Assembly (NCBI GenBank): GCA_945900935.1
Contig: CAMDKT010000380.1
Location: 1 to 6,192, forward strand
DNA: 6,192 bases
Source of the DNA: Candidatus Sulfopaludibacter sp. SbA3
GTDB taxonomy: Bacteria > Acidobacteriota > Terriglobia > Bryobacterales > Bryobacteraceae
Direction of reading: 5' to 3'
Positions 5,414 to 6,192 of the stretch are shown here, one piece after another. The position numbers and the translations under genes were made by a program. Each line of letters opens with the position of its first letter. The first letter of the stretch is position 1. Below the pieces are notes generated by a model. That model did no database searches. It saw only the letters and a program-made list of their open reading frames with translations, and had not been told where the DNA came from.

Positions 5414-6192
5414 ATGCGCACCCTTCGCTGGCTCACACTCCTCCTCGCCCCATTCGCCTGCGCCGCCCCGGTCCCGCTCGACCTCACCGGCGTCAAGCCC
5501 GGCCCCATTTCCGTCACCCGCGTCGGCGACGCCGCCATCGTCCGCTGGCAGGACGCCGAAATGGGCAACTGGGAAGCCGCGTTCACCCTCGAACCCTCGC
5601 GCCCGCTCATCACCGCCATTCGCCGGAACGGCGTGAACATCGTCGAAAATGCGGTCCCGCTCTACACCGCCACCACCGGCAAACGCCGCGGCGGCTTCGA
5701 TGAGTTCTTCGATTTTCCGCCCTCCCATCCCGAAGGCACGCGCTCCCATCAGGGCCGCTTCCAGGCCGCCGCCGCCCGCGCCGTCACCACCGGCAACCGC
5801 GTCGAAATGATCTTCGACGGTTTCCAGATGGGCCCTTTCACCGGTTCCATTCGCTACACGTTCTACCCCGGCACGCGCCTCATCCAGCAGGCCGCCGTTG
5901 CCTCAACGAATGAGCCCGACACCGCCTACTTCTACGACGCCGGCCTCCGTATGGCCGTCCCTCGCGATTCCCGTCCCGGTAATAACATGGAGTCGGAAAT
6001 CACTTACTACAACACCGAAGGCAAGCTAACAGTCGAGCATCCCAACACCAGCGAGAAGCTACCCGTCCAGGTTCGCTATCGTACTCTCGCCGCACGCGCG
6101 CAGGGTGGGACCATCGCCGTCTTCCCTGCCCCGCACAAATACTTCATGCCCCGTGATTTCACGACGAATATGCCCTATTTGTGGCACACTTC
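5414..6192 (+). CDS. Secreted protein of unknown function, C-terminus off the window
   Basis: I do not recognise this protein. The frame opens at ATG 5414 and runs 259 complete codons to the window edge without a stop. Codons are overwhelmingly C-ending (GCC, ACC, GGC, CTC), which supports real coding. Residues 1-17 form a signal peptide: two arginines, a leucine-rich core (LTLLLAPFA), then an A-C-A type cleavage site. The cysteine at 16 is not in a good lipobox, so a lipoprotein is unlikely. The mature part alternates hydrophobic and polar residues and is rich in short beta-strand-like segments and aromatics, as in RYTFYPGTR and YFYDAGLRM. That suggests an all-beta extracellular domain, perhaps of the carbohydrate-binding or mutarotase-like kind, but no motif proves it. 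No transmembrane helix follows the signal. It lies beyond the katG terminator with only a weak GAGA ribosome site, so it is probably a separate transcription unit. Confidence 0.8.
   Translation, partial: MRTLRWLTLLLAPFACAAPVPLDLTGVKPGPISVTRVGDAAIVRWQDAEMGNWEAAFTLEPSRPLITAIRRNGVNIVENAVPLYTATTGKRRGGFDEFFDFPPSHPEGTRSHQGRFQAAAARAVTTGNRVEMIFDGFQMGPFTGSIRYTFYPGTRLIQQAAVASTNEPDTAYFYDAGLRMAVPRDSRPGNNMESEITYYNTEGKLTVEHPNTSEKLPVQVRYRTLAARAQGGTIAVFPAPHKYFMPRDFTTNMPYLWHT

Overview
The window looks like chromosomal DNA of a GC-rich, Gram-negative-type bacterium. The exported amidohydrolase pair and the style of the secreted unknown protein suggest Acidobacteriota (Bryobacter/Solibacter-like). That placement is inferred from general protein character and codon style, not from any marker gene.

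Layout. On the minus strand, positions 2208 down to 1 carry two translationally coupled amidohydrolase-superfamily genes. The first (2208-865) has the fold but appears to have lost its metal ligands. The second (865 to beyond position 1) keeps the HxH motif and the later histidines and is cut by the window edge. Between 2209 and 2530 lies a largely non-coding stretch. It holds what looks like the decayed C-terminal tail of a DNA-methyltransferase-type protein on the minus strand, then a strong sigma70-type promoter with an overlapping PerR/Fur-like operator. On the plus strand follow a PerR-type peroxide-sensing Fur-family repressor (2531-2998) and a full-length bifunctional catalase-peroxidase KatG (3102-5360), closed by a strong stem-loop terminator (5374-5404). 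A secreted protein of unknown function starts at 5414 and runs off the right edge.

How the parts work together. perR-katG is a self-contained peroxide-defence unit. The regulator probably represses its own promoter, and katG is probably read through from it, since I see no PerR-like box in the 103-base gap before katG. The amidohydrolase pair is a separate unit, probably an exported enzyme made with a related pseudoenzyme partner.

The likeliest novelty is the live/dead amidohydrolase pair. Secondary points are the near-leaderless, PerR-box-covered perR start, the methyltransferase-tail remnant, and a strand-composition difference between the perR-katG block and both flanks. I found no CRISPR array, tRNA, rRNA, insertion sequence or clearly new multi-gene system.
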